A stretch of DNA of 43,343 nucleotides, from contig DLZV01000033.1 in assembly GCA_003447235.1 (NCBI GenBank), positions 20,222 to 63,564 of the forward strand. Direction: 5' to 3'. The translations under genes and the position numbers were made by a program. This stretch comes from Prevotella sp. (GTDB taxonomy: Bacteria; Bacteroidota; Bacteroidia; Bacteroidales; Bacteroidaceae). Below the pieces are notes generated by a model. It worked only from the letters and a program-made list of their open reading frames with translations. It was not told where the DNA came from and made no database searches. Below are positions 24,753-33,730 of this stretch, in pieces (position 1 is the first letter of the stretch; every line of letters begins with the position of its first letter).

Positions 24753-24796
24753 GGAGTGAGATAAAAAGTTTATAAGCCGTAGCCTCCTGTCCGAGG

Positions 24797-25450
24797 TTAC
24801 ACAAAGGTGATTTTGCCGAAGGAGGACGGGCGATGGAAGTCGGGATGGTCGCAATCGACGGGATTCCACGACAAGAAGTGCGGTTTGGCCAGTTTGTCGC
24901 CACACTTGTAGAAGTTGGCCCGCATCGTCATGCCGCGCGGATGGCGCAGATGGTGAGAAGTCATCACGTCGAGTGGGATGATGAGGGCTACTTCCCAGGT
25001 CTGTCGTCCATTCTTTTCCTTGAACGTCTTGCGGCCAAAGGAGGTCCAGCGCTTCACGTTGTGGTAGTGGATAGCCGCCACCTGCTTGCGCCCCTCGCGT
25101 GTCATGCCGCAGGCGATATACATCTTCCCTGCCGCGTTGCATTCGAAGTTGTAGTAGGGGCCGTCTTCGAAAGGCTGGAGGAAAAACTCGCAGCAACTGT
25201 CCTCCCACACCCTTCCACCGTCGTCATCGGCCACGGCGGCGACACTTTCCTCCGTCACGACATAGTGGAGCAGGATACAGTCGTCGACGTAGGAGATCCT
25301 AAACTTGACGGTCGGTTTGTAGGGGTATTGACCAGACCAGTTGGCGTGGGCGAGCGGGATGAAGGGAATGTGGAATTGGTCGAGTGTCTCCGGCACCAAG
25401 CATGCGCGTGAAGGTTTCGTGGAGATCATTTTGATAAGTATCTGTTGCAT
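24797..25450 (-). CDS. carbohydrate-binding family 9-like protein
   Basis: The 217-residue product from the ATG at 25450 has no signal peptide and matches CBM9/DOMON-like proteins common in Bacteroidota. Signatures are VKFRISYVDDCILLHYVV, the following DDGGRVWEDSCCEFFLQP, YYNFECNAAGKMYIACG and the C-terminal HFLSWNPVDCDHPDFHRPSS. The frame is open upstream to 25654, but that part overlaps the MATE gene and is Arg/His-rich antisense-like sequence, so the shorter start is chosen. It is the last gene of the likely glyS-FKBP-MATE-CBM9 unit. The ligand is unknown. Confidence 0.85.
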   Translation of the reverse strand: MQQILIKMISTKPSRACLVPETLDQFHIPFIPLAHANWSGQYPYKPTVKFRISYVDDCILLHYVVTEESVAAVADDDGGRVWEDSCCEFFLQPFEDGPYYNFECNAAGKMYIACGMTREGRKQVAAIHYHNVKRWTSFGRKTFKEKNGRQTWEVALIIPLDVMTSHHLRHPRGMTMRANFYKCGDKLAKPHFLSWNPVDCDHPDFHRPSSFGKITFV

Positions 25451-25506
25451 GAGGGGAAGATTTTTTGTAAGCGAATAGGAAAAGAGTGTAAGGCGATCCT
25501 GCGCGG

Positions 25507-26934
25507 TCAGTCCATCTTGAGCCATTTCCCACGCGCGATGCGCCACAGGAAGAGCAGGCCGCGCACGGTCAGTTCGATGGCCATGGCCACCCAGACACCG
25601 CGAAGACCGAAGTGGGGAGCCATGGCAGCGGCGAGCGTCAGTCGTACGAACCACATTGAGCCGAGGTTGATGATCGAGGGCCTTAGCGTGTCGCCCGCAC
25701 CCACGCAGACGCTATAAGAGACGATGGCGGCTGCAAAGAACGGTTCGGCGAAGGCTTCGATACGCAGCACCTCGGTGCCCAGCGTGCGAATCTCGTCTAC
25801 AGGCGAGAGCAGGCCAATCATCTCTGGGGCAAAGACATACATCACCACGCCCATCAGCGCCATGACGATCATGCCAGTGGTGACGGTCATCTTGGCAAAA
25901 GACCGGCAGAGGTCGGCACGCCGTGCCCCCACGCTTTGTCCGATAAGGGTCGTGGCAGCGTCTCCAATGCCGTAGCCCGGCATGTAGCAAAGGCTCTCGG
26001 CCGTAATAGCAAAGGAGTTGGCGGCAATGGCGATGTTGCCAAGAGGTGCCACAATCGTGGTGGAGACCACCTGTGCCCCGTTCATCAGGAGATACTGGAA
26101 AGCCATTGGCGCACCCAGTCCGCAGGCGTGGCGGATATAGTCCCAGCACCATGTGAATCGCTCCACGTCCTGTCGCCAGGCGAGGATCTTGCTGCGAAAC
26201 ACGGCGAAATAGAACAATGGGATGGCAGCGGCGACAAAGGCCATAAGTGTGCCCAGAGCCGCGCCTTCCACACCGAGTCCCAGTCCCCAGACGGTCATTT
26301 CGTGGCCGAAGACGGAAAGGGTGCGTGTGGGGAAAATGAAGAAGAAGTTGAAAATCACGTCGAAGCAGCACATCAGCACGGCGATGGCACTGGGACGTCG
26401 CACGTCGCCACTCACCTTGAGCATGGAGGCGGAGAGGTGCTCTATCAGATGGACCGGGACGGCGAAGGAGAAGATTAGAAAATACATCGACGCATCGTGC
26501 TGGATATCGGCTCCTCCGCCCAGCCAGCGGGGTAGGGGAAACGCTATCAAGGCGGCTATGGCCATGAGCAGGAGGCCGATTAAGAGGCCGAAGGCATAGC
26601 CATGGCGCATGACGGCCCGCGCCCGTGTGAAGTCGTTAGCCCCGATAAAGTGGGCGGCTTGTACGCTGAAGCCCATCGAGACGGAACCGACGAGCGATCC
26701 GAAAAGCCAGGTGGCCGGCTCTACGAGACCGATGGAGGCAGAGGCTTCCGCTCCCAGACTGCCCACCATCGAAGCGTCGATGTAGAACATCAGCACCGTG
26801 GTGACCTGTGCCAGGATAGAGGGTATACTCAACTGGACGATGAGATTTAGTTTCTCACCGCCCGTGAGCTTTTCGCCCGCCCGGAGCTTTGCCAGGAGTG
26901 CGTCCGATACCTTTTTGGAAAACCGCTGACTCAC
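25507..26934 (-). CDS. MATE family efflux transporter
   Basis: The 475-residue product fits the multidrug and toxic compound extrusion family, which exports cationic compounds using Na+ or H+ gradients. About twelve hydrophobic helices are visible in two repeats. MatE signatures include LSIPSILAQVTTVLMFYIDA near residue 35, VGSLGAEASASIGLVEP, and GYGIGDAATTLIGQSVGARR near residue 312. The gap to the next gene is 56 bases and to the previous one 17 bases, so it is probably co-transcribed with the FKBP gene. The substrate is unknown. Confidence 0.93.
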   Translation of the reverse strand: MSQRFSKKVSDALLAKLRAGEKLTGGEKLNLIVQLSIPSILAQVTTVLMFYIDASMVGSLGAEASASIGLVEPATWLFGSLVGSVSMGFSVQAAHFIGANDFTRARAVMRHGYAFGLLIGLLLMAIAALIAFPLPRWLGGGADIQHDASMYFLIFSFAVPVHLIEHLSASMLKVSGDVRRPSAIAVLMCCFDVIFNFFFIFPTRTLSVFGHEMTVWGLGLGVEGAALGTLMAFVAAAIPLFYFAVFRSKILAWRQDVERFTWCWDYIRHACGLGAPMAFQYLLMNGAQVVSTTIVAPLGNIAIAANSFAITAESLCYMPGYGIGDAATTLIGQSVGARRADLCRSFAKMTVTTGMIVMALMGVVMYVFAPEMIGLLSPVDEIRTLGTEVLRIEAFAEPFFAAAIVSYSVCVGAGDTLRPSIINLGSMWFVRLTLAAAMAPHFGLRGVWVAMAIELTVRGLLFLWRIARGKWLKMD

Positions 26935-26951
26935 CGTCTTTTGTCCTCAGC

Positions 26952-27572
26952 TTATCGGCACACCCCGACCATTCGTAGGTCGAAAATCAAGTTGGAGTAG
27001 GCGGGGATGGAAGATCCCGTCTGCTTGGTCTTGCCGTAGCCCAGCGTGAAGGGGATATAGACCATCCAGTGGTCGCCTGCCCGCATTTTCATGACGGCTG
27101 TGGCGAAACCATCCGTCAGATTGCTGATCTTGAGGATGGTAGGATTGGATGTGACGGGACTGAAAGTGCCTGAGTAGGAGGCGTCGAAGCGGTAGCCTGC
27201 CGTGTAGGTCGGAGAGGGAATCAGGTGGCCCTCATAGTGGACTTTCACGGAGTCGGTGAAGGCGGCGCGGTCTGTGCCCGTGCCGTTCTCCAGCACATGG
27301 ACGATGATGTGCTGCATCTCTCCATACTGCACCGTGCCGTGCGTCGGCTCCAGTCCGTCGATGGCCCAATAGGGAATCACCTTCCATGTCGTGTCGCCCT
27401 GGGCGATGCGGCTCTTGGTGGCCGTGTAGAGATCCTTCCAGTAGTTCTCGTTCTTCACTTGCCAGTCGGCGTACTCGTCCACGGTGTCCTCATTGTCGTC
27501 GGAACAGGAAACGAAGCCCAACACGCCTGCCAGCAGGGCCAGCAAGGGGAGCAGGTCTTTGAATGTCTTCAT
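26952..27572 (-). CDS. FKBP-type peptidyl-prolyl isomerase lipoprotein
   Basis: The 206-residue product has a lipoprotein signal (hydrophobic core LLPLLALLAGVLG, lipobox FVSC with Cys23) followed by an acidic linker. The C-terminal half is an FKBP domain: DSVKVHYEGHLI, a variable FDASYSG in place of the usual FDSS, then MRAGDHWMVYIPFTLGYGK and a final YSNLIFDLRMVGV. It would assist protein folding outside the inner membrane. The gene lies between glyS and the MATE gene on one strand. Confidence 0.92.
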   Translation of the reverse strand: MKTFKDLLPLLALLAGVLGFVSCSDDNEDTVDEYADWQVKNENYWKDLYTATKSRIAQGDTTWKVIPYWAIDGLEPTHGTVQYGEMQHIIVHVLENGTGTDRAAFTDSVKVHYEGHLIPSPTYTAGYRFDASYSGTFSPVTSNPTILKISNLTDGFATAVMKMRAGDHWMVYIPFTLGYGKTKQTGSSIPAYSNLIFDLRMVGVCR

Positions 27573-27664
27573 CTTATGTTATTATGCAAAATTCGCCCAG
27601 CCACGCCCCTCCCAAACCAATAGGGCAGGAGGCGGGACGTGGATGGGCGGCAATGGGTAATGGA

Positions 27665-29206
27665 TTACTGCAATTTCTTCAGCAGGCTGGTGATGCTGAC
27701 GCGGTCCTCGATGATCTCGCGGAGCTTCTCCACGGGGACGCGCTCCTGCTTCATCGAGTCGCGATAGCGCAGCGTGACCGTGCCCTCGGTGAGGGTATCG
27801 CCATCGACGGTGACGCAGAACGGCGTACCGATGGCGTCCTGGCGGCGGTAGCGCTTGCCGATGGAGTCCTTCACCTCGATGTGGGTGTTGAAGTGGAACT
27901 TCAGGCTATCGACGATCTCCTGTGCCTTCTCGGGCAGTCCGTCTTTGTTGACGAGCGGCAGGACGGCACACTTCACGGGAGCCAAAGGCTCGGGCAGGCG
28001 CAAGACGATGCGCTCAGATCCGTTGTCGAGCTTCTCCTCGGTGTAGGAGTGGCAGAGGATGGTGAGGAACATGCGGTCCACGCCGATCGATGTCTCTATG
28101 TCATACGGGGTATAGCTCTCGTTGGTATCGGGGTCGAAATACTTGATGGAGCGTCCAGAGAACTTCTCGTGCTGCGAGAGGTCGTAGTCGGTGCGCGAGT
28201 GGATACCCTCCACCTCCTTGAAGCCAAACGGCATGTGGAATTCGATGTCGGTGGCGGCGTTGGCGTAGTGGGCGAGCTTCTCGTGGTCGTGGTAGCGGTA
28301 GTTTTCGTTGCCCATGCCGAGTGCCTGGTGCCAGGCCAGACGATGCTTCTTCCAGTAGTTGAACCACTCCATCTCCGTGCCGGGCTTGCAGAAGAACTGC
28401 ATCTCCATTTGCTCAAACTCGCGCATGCGGAAGATGAACTGGCGGGCCACGATCTCGTTGCGGAAGGCCTTGCCGATCTGGGCAATGCCGAAGGGCAGCT
28501 TCATGCGTCCCGTCTTTTGCACGTTGAGGTAGTTGACGAAGATGCCCTGTGCGGTCTCCGGACGCAGATAGACCGTGTTGTTGGCATCGGCAGCGGCACC
28601 AAACTGAGTGGCGAACATGAGGTTGAACTGGCGTACGTCGGTCCAGTTCTTCGTGCCGCTGATCGGGCAGACGATGCCCTCGTCGAGGATAATCTGCTTC
28701 AGCTCCTCCAGGTTGGGACCCTGCATGGCCTCCGTGTAGCGCTCGTGGAGGTCGTCGCGCTTCTTCTGGTAGTCGAGGACGCGGGGATTGGTGGCACGGA
28801 ATTTCTCCTCGTCGAAGCTCTCGCCAAATCGCTTGGCAGCCTTCTTTACCTCCTTGTCGATCTTCTCCTCATACTTGCCGATCTGGTCCTCGATGAGGTT
28901 GTCGGCGCGGTAGCGCTTCTTCGAGTCGCGGTTGTCGATCAAGGGGTCGTTGAATGCGTCGACATGGCCGCTGGCCTTCCACACCGTGGGGTGCATGAAG
29001 ATGGCGGCGTCGATACCGACGATGTTGGAATGGAGGAGCACCATGGACTTCCACCAGTACTCCTTGATATTATTTTTCAGCTCCACGCCGTTCTGACCGT
29101 AGTCGTAAACGGCGGCGAGACCATCATAGATTTCAGAACTCGGAAAGACAAAGCCATACTCTTTGCAATGGCTTACTATCTTCTTGAATACATCTTCCTG
29201 TGCCAT
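27665..29206 (-). CDS. glyS: glycyl-tRNA synthetase (dimeric, eukaryote-like type)
   Basis: The enzyme charges tRNA-Gly with glycine. The 513-residue product belongs to the homodimeric class IIa type found in Bacteroidota, archaea and eukaryotes, not the alpha2beta2 bacterial type. Motifs seen are FPSSEIYDGLAAVYDYGQNG near residue 22, LRPETAQGIFVNYLNV (motif 2 region), FRNEIVARQFIFRMREFEQM, IGVDRMFLTILCHSY (motif 3) and the C-terminal anticodon-binding domain beginning LAPVKCAVLPLV. Because this type is single-gene and complete here, no beta subunit is expected. It is first in a likely operon with the FKBP, MATE and CBM9-like genes. Confidence 0.97.
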   Translation of the reverse strand: MAQEDVFKKIVSHCKEYGFVFPSSEIYDGLAAVYDYGQNGVELKNNIKEYWWKSMVLLHSNIVGIDAAIFMHPTVWKASGHVDAFNDPLIDNRDSKKRYRADNLIEDQIGKYEEKIDKEVKKAAKRFGESFDEEKFRATNPRVLDYQKKRDDLHERYTEAMQGPNLEELKQIILDEGIVCPISGTKNWTDVRQFNLMFATQFGAAADANNTVYLRPETAQGIFVNYLNVQKTGRMKLPFGIAQIGKAFRNEIVARQFIFRMREFEQMEMQFFCKPGTEMEWFNYWKKHRLAWHQALGMGNENYRYHDHEKLAHYANAATDIEFHMPFGFKEVEGIHSRTDYDLSQHEKFSGRSIKYFDPDTNESYTPYDIETSIGVDRMFLTILCHSYTEEKLDNGSERIVLRLPEPLAPVKCAVLPLVNKDGLPEKAQEIVDSLKFHFNTHIEVKDSIGKRYRRQDAIGTPFCVTVDGDTLTEGTVTLRYRDSMKQERVPVEKLREIIEDRVSITSLLKKLQ

Positions 29207-29237
29207 AACGCTTTTTGATTTGAATGTTATTTAACTG

Positions 29238-29245
29238 CAAAGGTA
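29238..29245 (-). promoter_or_regulatory. -7 element of glyS
   Basis: TACCTTTG on the minus strand lies 31 bases upstream of the glyS ATG and matches TAnnTTTG. No clear TTTG is seen at the -33 position. Confidence 0.6.
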
Positions 29246-29332
29246 CGGTTTTTCCCCCAATCGGGGAGCATTGCGGCGTGAAAACTTGCTAAAGGCCGCT
29301 TGCTTTCGTGTCTTTGGCAGTCGGGTGGCCGA

Positions 29333-30070
29333 TTACTTGCCGACAAACTTGCTTTCGATATACTTTTGGAACGTCTCGCGGTAGAGATCGCCGATGGGCA
29401 CTTCCGCGTCGTTGTCGAGGGTAATGCGGCTCTTGCTGATCTCACGGATGCGCCGGAGGTTGACCATCCACGAGCGGTGGACGCGCATGAAGGAGGCGTG
29501 CGGCAGCCGTTCCTCGAGTTTCTTCATGCTCATGAGCACCACCACGGGGCGGTCTCGGCTGACGAGATGGATCTTCAGATACTCGCTCATGCCCTCCACG
29601 CAACGGATGTCGGAGACTGCCACGCGCATCACCTTGTACTCCGTCTTGAGGAAGATGTCGTCGTTCTCGTCTATCTCCGACGCGCTGGCGGCAGCTGCTT
29701 CCTCCTGGTGGAGCAGGTCATACTGTCTGTGGACACGCTCGGCAGCCTGCTGAAACTCTTCGAAACTGAAGGGCTTGAGAAGATAGTCGCCCGCATCGAC
29801 CTTGTAGCCCTCGACGGCATACTGGCTGTAGGCGGTGGTGAAGACGACCAGCGGGCGCGGGTTGAGGGCACGCACGAAGTCCAGACCGTTGAGGTCGGGC
29901 ATGCTGATGTCGCAGAAGATGGCGTCAACGGACTCCTTCTGCATCAGCGTGTGGGCGTCGATGGCGCTCTGGCATTCGCCGACCAGTTCCAGGTAGGGTA
30001 TCTTTTTGATATAGGCGGCCAGCTGCTGCAGGGCGAGCGGCTCGTCGTCGATGGCTAATGTTCGTATCAT
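29333..30070 (-). CDS. LytTR-family response regulator
   Basis: The 245-residue product has an N-terminal receiver domain: DDE at 8-10, candidate phospho-acceptor Asp54 in IFCDISMP, Thr78/Thr79 and Lys99. After an Ala/Glu-rich linker (122-138) comes a LytTR DNA-binding domain (about 140-240) with FMRVHRSWMVNLRRI near 194. Regulators of this class pair with LytS-type kinases. The likely partner in the window is the kinase at 18573-19727, but they are not adjacent, so pairing is inference. It is separated from ribBA by a terminator and must have its own promoter, which I cannot identify. Confidence 0.94.
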   Translation of the reverse strand: MIRTLAIDDEPLALQQLAAYIKKIPYLELVGECQSAIDAHTLMQKESVDAIFCDISMPDLNGLDFVRALNPRPLVVFTTAYSQYAVEGYKVDAGDYLLKPFSFEEFQQAAERVHRQYDLLHQEEAAAASASEIDENDDIFLKTEYKVMRVAVSDIRCVEGMSEYLKIHLVSRDRPVVVLMSMKKLEERLPHASFMRVHRSWMVNLRRIREISKSRITLDNDAEVPIGDLYRETFQKYIESKFVGK

Positions 30071-30191
30071 GACCTTTCTCTACATATATAAATAGTGGGA
30101 AATCGACATTCTGTCCAGGCGGAGACTTGTGGTCTCACCGTGGAGGGTGTGGCAAGGTCCCTTGCCTGCTCCTGCTAAAGAATGAGAAAAG

Positions 30192-30235
30192 CATGGAACT
30201 TGTGCCATGACGATGGCCGTGGCACAAGCTCCATG
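30192..30235 (-). terminator. Rho-independent terminator of the lptFG-like/ribBA operon
   Basis: CATGGA (30192-30197) and CTTGTGCCA (30199-30207) pair with TGGCACAAG (30220-30228) and TCCATG (30230-30235), interrupted only by one A-C mismatch. Read on the minus strand it follows ribBA by 12 bases and runs into a T-rich stretch. Confidence 0.75.
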
Positions 30236-30247
30236 AGCGAGGCGTGA

Positions 30248-31459
30248 TTACAGATGGAGGTCGTGACCCATGCGGTCGCGCTTGGTCTTGAGGTATCTGT
30301 AGTCGTATTCCGTGGCCGGCACCTCGATAGGCACGTTCTCGACGATCTCCAGCCCATAGGCCTCCAGTCCCACGCGCTTCTTCGGGTTGTTGGTCATGAG
30401 GCGCATCTTGTGCACGCCAAGGTGGCGGAGCATCTGCGCGCCGCAGCCATAGTCGCGCTCGTCGGGCTTGAATCCGAGGTGAGTGTTGGCATCGACGGTG
30501 TCGTAGCCCTCCTCCTGCTGAAGCTTGTAGGCGGCAATCTTGTTCATCAGTCCGATGCCGCGGCCCTCCTGCTGCATGTAGATGAGCACACCTTTGCCCT
30601 CCTTGTCGATCATCTCCATGGCCTTGTGGAGCTGGTCGCCGCAGTCGCAGCGCTTCGATCCGAGGATGTCGCCCGTGGCGCAGGAGGAGTGGACACGTAC
30701 GAGGATCGGCTCTTCTTCGTTCCATTCACCCTTGATGAGCGCCATGTGCTCCAGTCCGTTGCTCTGCTGGCGGAACGGGATGAGGTGGAAATTGCCATAG
30801 CGGGTGGGCAGCTCTACCTCCTCGCCGACCTCGATGAGGCACTCTCGCTTCAGGCGGTAGGCGATGAGGTCGCGGATGGAGATGATCTTCATGCCCCACT
30901 CCTTGGCTTTCTCCTGGAGCTGCGGCATGCGTGCCATCGTGCCGTCCTCGTTCATGATCTCCATCAGGGCAGCCACGGGACGAAGGCCCGCCAGCTTGCA
31001 GAGGTCGATGGAGGCCTCCGTGTGGCCGCTACGGCGCAGCACACCGTTGTCCTGAGCGTAGAGCGGGTTGATGTGGCCGGGGCGACCGAAGGTCTGCGGT
31101 GTGGACTCGGGGTCGGCCAGGGCCAGGATAGTGGCCGCACGGTCTGCTGCCGACACACCCGTGGAGCACCCCTCGAGTTTGTCGACGGTGACCGTAAACG
31201 GCGTGCCGAGCATCGACGTGTTGTCCTGTACCTGGTGTGGCAAGTCCAGTTCCTCGCAACGGCTCAGCGTCACGGGCGCACAGAGCACGCCGCGCGCGTT
31301 CTTGAGCATGAAGTTCACCTTCTCGGGTGTGATCTTCTCGGCGGCAATGATGAGGTCTCCCTCGTTCTCGCGGTCCTCGTCATCGACGACAATCACGAAT
31401 TTACCCTCCTTGAAGTCTTCCAGCGCAGCCTCGATGCTGCTGAGTTTGAAATCTTCCAT
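30248..31459 (-). CDS. ribBA: bifunctional DHBP synthase / GTP cyclohydrolase II
   Basis: The 403-residue protein catalyses two early steps of riboflavin synthesis: ribulose 5-phosphate to 3,4-dihydroxy-2-butanone 4-phosphate (N-terminal half) and GTP to the pyrimidine precursor (C-terminal half). The first domain shows VVDDEDRENEGDLIIAAE at 24-41 and RRSGHTEASIDL. The second shows RVHSSCATGDILGSKRCDCG with the zinc cysteines, QQEGRGIGLMNK and the final basic segment. It follows the LptF/LptG-type gene by 56 bases with no promoter visible between, so the two are probably co-transcribed. No FMN riboswitch is recognised upstream. Confidence 0.97.
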   Translation of the reverse strand: MEDFKLSSIEAALEDFKEGKFVIVVDDEDRENEGDLIIAAEKITPEKVNFMLKNARGVLCAPVTLSRCEELDLPHQVQDNTSMLGTPFTVTVDKLEGCSTGVSAADRAATILALADPESTPQTFGRPGHINPLYAQDNGVLRRSGHTEASIDLCKLAGLRPVAALMEIMNEDGTMARMPQLQEKAKEWGMKIISIRDLIAYRLKRECLIEVGEEVELPTRYGNFHLIPFRQQSNGLEHMALIKGEWNEEEPILVRVHSSCATGDILGSKRCDCGDQLHKAMEMIDKEGKGVLIYMQQEGRGIGLMNKIAAYKLQQEEGYDTVDANTHLGFKPDERDYGCGAQMLRHLGVHKMRLMTNNPKKRVGLEAYGLEIVENVPIEVPATEYDYRYLKTKRDRMGHDLHL

Positions 31460-31515
31460 TTCTATCTTTTCTTTATTTATGATTCTTATAAGTGTTCACA
31501 TTCGTATTCACGTCC

Positions 31516-33417
31516 TCACGCGTTCATCTTCCCCACCTCCTGCACGATCATCTCGTTGGCAGATCGTATGGCCTGCAGGTCGTGGTGCAGTCTGAGGCGG
31601 AAACTCCACATCCTGCAGTAGAGGAAGAGGCCCACGGGCACGACGACTGCTGCCGCGATGTTCATCCACTTGTGCTCGAAGGGCCGCGTATGGGCCTTGA
31701 CGGCGAGGATGGGGTAGCGGTTGAGGGCCGTGAGGATGATGCGGTTGCGCGTGTTGCCCAGGTCTTCGATGACCTGCTCCATCTCCTCGCTGATGCGCTC
31801 TATCTCGTGATCGGGCTGGTAGTGGAAAAACGTCTTGATCACGTTGGGCGGCGACTTGAGTCGGTGCTTGCGCTCGTATTCGGCTATCTCGCCGTTCATG
31901 CGCGTGAGGCGCTCGGCGTCGGCCGTGTAGTCGGGCGTCTCGATGATGACCTCCTTGCCGCTGACGTGGCGCTGCTCCCTGAGGCCCAGCAGCCGCATGA
32001 AGAGGCTGCGGTAGGCGTCGAAGTTGAAGACCGTGGAGTCTTTGTTGGCCTTGTAGGTGATAAACAGGGCCGTCGGTATCAGCACGGCGGGCGAGAGCCC
32101 CTTGCCAAACCATATCGCCCACGATCCCTGGCGCGCCATGCGGTAGCCCGTGTTGTCGAGGATGTAGAAGATGATATAGACCACGACGGCCACGATGATG
32201 GGGATGCCCAGTCCGCCCTTGCGGATGATGGCTCCCAGGGGCGCGCCGATGAAGAAGAAGATGATGCATACCAGGGCGAGCGAGAACTTGTTGATATACT
32301 CTATCTCGTGCTGGCGTATGTCTTTGTCCAGGTCGCTCGTGATCATGCTCTTGAACTGCAGGTCGGTCAGTTCGGCCTGCACGGTGCTCAGCGCCCTGTC
32401 CACGCACATGCGGCGTGCGTCTTGGCTCTGGCGTGCGAAGAGCGTGTCGAAGTCCATTGTCTTGGCTGCCGCCTCTTGCCGCGCCATCTTGAGCAGGTGG
32501 GGTGTGAGGGGGCGTCCCTCGTAGTAGAAGTTGTCGGCGTCGCGGAGGTACATCTTGCCGATGCTGTCGCCCGAGAGGTTGAGCGAGTCGATGTCGGTCT
32601 GTATTTGCTGCAGGCTCTTCGTGCGCGCGTTGCCTGCCAACCCTGCTGCGTCGGTCAGGCTGAAGTCGCCGTCGAAGTCCATGATGAGGCGTTTGTGGAC
32701 GAACGTCTCGCGACGGTAGGGCACGGCTGCGCTTCCCGAGAGCTCCTCGGACCGCATGTTCTCAAACCACTCTCCGCTATAGAGGTTCATCACGAGGTGC
32801 TTCTTCTCGGCAGTAGATTGGAGCATGCCGGAGTCGGCCAGGATGATGGCCTGGTCCTCGTACGACTCGGTCATGCGGTAGATCATGATGTTGTAGAGTT
32901 TGCCCGTCTGCAGGTCTTTCTTTCCCACGTAGATGTTGGTCTGGGGGATGCCGTCGTAGAAGATGCCCTCCGGTATCTCCAGCTCCGGACTTTTCTGCTT
33001 CATCGACAGCATGAGCTGGGCGAGTTTCAGCTGGGCGTTGGGGGCGACGTTGTTCTGGAAATAGAACGAGACGAAGGCGATGCAGACGCTCACGACGATC
33101 AGTCCGCGCATCGACTGGAGCAGGGAGATGCCTGCCGCCTTGATGGCTGTCAGCTCGCTGCTCTCGCCCAGGTTGCCGTAGGTGATGAGCGAACTGAGCA
33201 GGATGGCCAGGGGGAGGGCCTGCGGCACCATGATCAGGGCCATGTACCAGAAAAACTCCGCCAGCACATCGACGGAGAGACCCTTGCCGATAAGCGTATC
33301 GACATAGCGCCACAGAAACTGCATCATCAGCACGAAGAGGCTGATGAAGAACGTGCCGGCAAACAGTTGGCCGAACTGGCGGGCGATGAATAGGTCTAAT
33401 TTCTTGATCCGAAACAT
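31516..33417 (-). CDS. LptF/LptG (YjgP/YjgQ) family permease
   Basis: This family forms the membrane part of the LPS export ABC transporter in the inner membrane. The 633-residue product, counted from the ATG at 33417 (MFRIKKLDLFIARQF), has N-terminal membrane helices (about 17-35, 56-80, 103-122), with the coupling motif GESSELTAIKAAGIS at 84-98 next to the ATPase contact site. A periplasmic jelly-roll region follows, then a second helix group. After it a long cytoplasmic, Glu/Arg-rich extension ends in one more helix, an addition common in this phylum. The frame is open further upstream, but that sequence is basic and covers the promoter. Whether it acts as LptF, LptG or both cannot be decided. 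Confidence 0.9.
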   Translation of the reverse strand: MFRIKKLDLFIARQFGQLFAGTFFISLFVLMMQFLWRYVDTLIGKGLSVDVLAEFFWYMALIMVPQALPLAILLSSLITYGNLGESSELTAIKAAGISLLQSMRGLIVVSVCIAFVSFYFQNNVAPNAQLKLAQLMLSMKQKSPELEIPEGIFYDGIPQTNIYVGKKDLQTGKLYNIMIYRMTESYEDQAIILADSGMLQSTAEKKHLVMNLYSGEWFENMRSEELSGSAAVPYRRETFVHKRLIMDFDGDFSLTDAAGLAGNARTKSLQQIQTDIDSLNLSGDSIGKMYLRDADNFYYEGRPLTPHLLKMARQEAAAKTMDFDTLFARQSQDARRMCVDRALSTVQAELTDLQFKSMITSDLDKDIRQHEIEYINKFSLALVCIIFFFIGAPLGAIIRKGGLGIPIIVAVVVYIIFYILDNTGYRMARQGSWAIWFGKGLSPAVLIPTALFITYKANKDSTVFNFDAYRSLFMRLLGLREQRHVSGKEVIIETPDYTADAERLTRMNGEIAEYERKHRLKSPPNVIKTFFHYQPDHEIERISEEMEQVIEDLGNTRNRIILTALNRYPILAVKAHTRPFEHKWMNIAAAVVVPVGLFLYCRMWSFRLRLHHDLQAIRSANEMIVQEVGKMNA

Positions 33418-33444
33418 ATCGTTGGTGGTCGCCCGTGAGCGTGG

Positions 33445-33470
33445 GCCGCCCCCGCAAAGGGGGTGGCGGC
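33445..33470 (-). promoter_or_regulatory. GC-rich hairpin in the leader of the LptF/LptG-type gene
   Basis: GCCGCC (33445-33450) pairs with GGCGGC (33465-33470), and the adjoining CCC with GGG past a single bulged T, closing a small loop. It lies within the predicted 5' leader, about 28 bases before the start codon, and may affect mRNA stability or translation. Confidence 0.4.
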
Positions 33471-33494
33471 ATGGCGCAAGGCGGTTACGAAATG

Positions 33495-33502
33495 CAAAAT
33501 TA
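33495..33502 (-). promoter_or_regulatory. -7 element of the LptF/LptG-type gene and ribBA
   Basis: TAATTTTG on the minus strand matches TAnnTTTG, 77 bases upstream of the ATG at 33417. No clear -33 element is seen. Confidence 0.55.
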
Positions 33503-33655
33503 CGAAAAATATTCGACGTGTGCTTCTTTTTTCGTTTTTTTAATCCCAAATCGCTCGTTGAGGCCTTCTTGCGTTTTTGGTTGTCACATTTTTGGTCCTT
33601 AATCGCTTTTCTTCATGGCCTATATGGTCAGGCCTTTTCCTTGCGAAAACGAAGA

Positions 33656-33694
33656 AGTAGGAGGCTGGCGCCGTGGTGGTGCTTGCCTCCTACT
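33656..33694 (-). terminator. Rho-independent terminator of the Omp28-like gene
   Basis: AGTAGGAGGC (33656-33665) pairs perfectly with GCCTCCTACT (33685-33694), ten base pairs with a 19-base loop. It lies about 36 bases after the stop codon on the minus strand and is followed by a moderately T-rich run. Confidence 0.65.
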
Positions 33695-33730
33695 CCGATA
33701 GGTTGTGTGTCCTCGTCTTTAATGAGAACT

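Noticed and set aside
25451..25654. N-terminal extension of the CBM9-like protein
   Set aside because: It overlaps the MATE gene and reads as Arg/His-rich antisense sequence.
27563..29218. 551-codon frame opposite glyS
   Set aside because: It is low-complexity, rich in Leu, Val and His, typical of the antisense of a biased gene; glyS is fully supported on the minus strand.
30254..33393. Long plus-strand frames opposite ribBA (455 codons) and the LptF/LptG-type gene (633 codons)
   Set aside because: Both are antisense shadows with no family motif, and both run across regulatory sites of the real genes.
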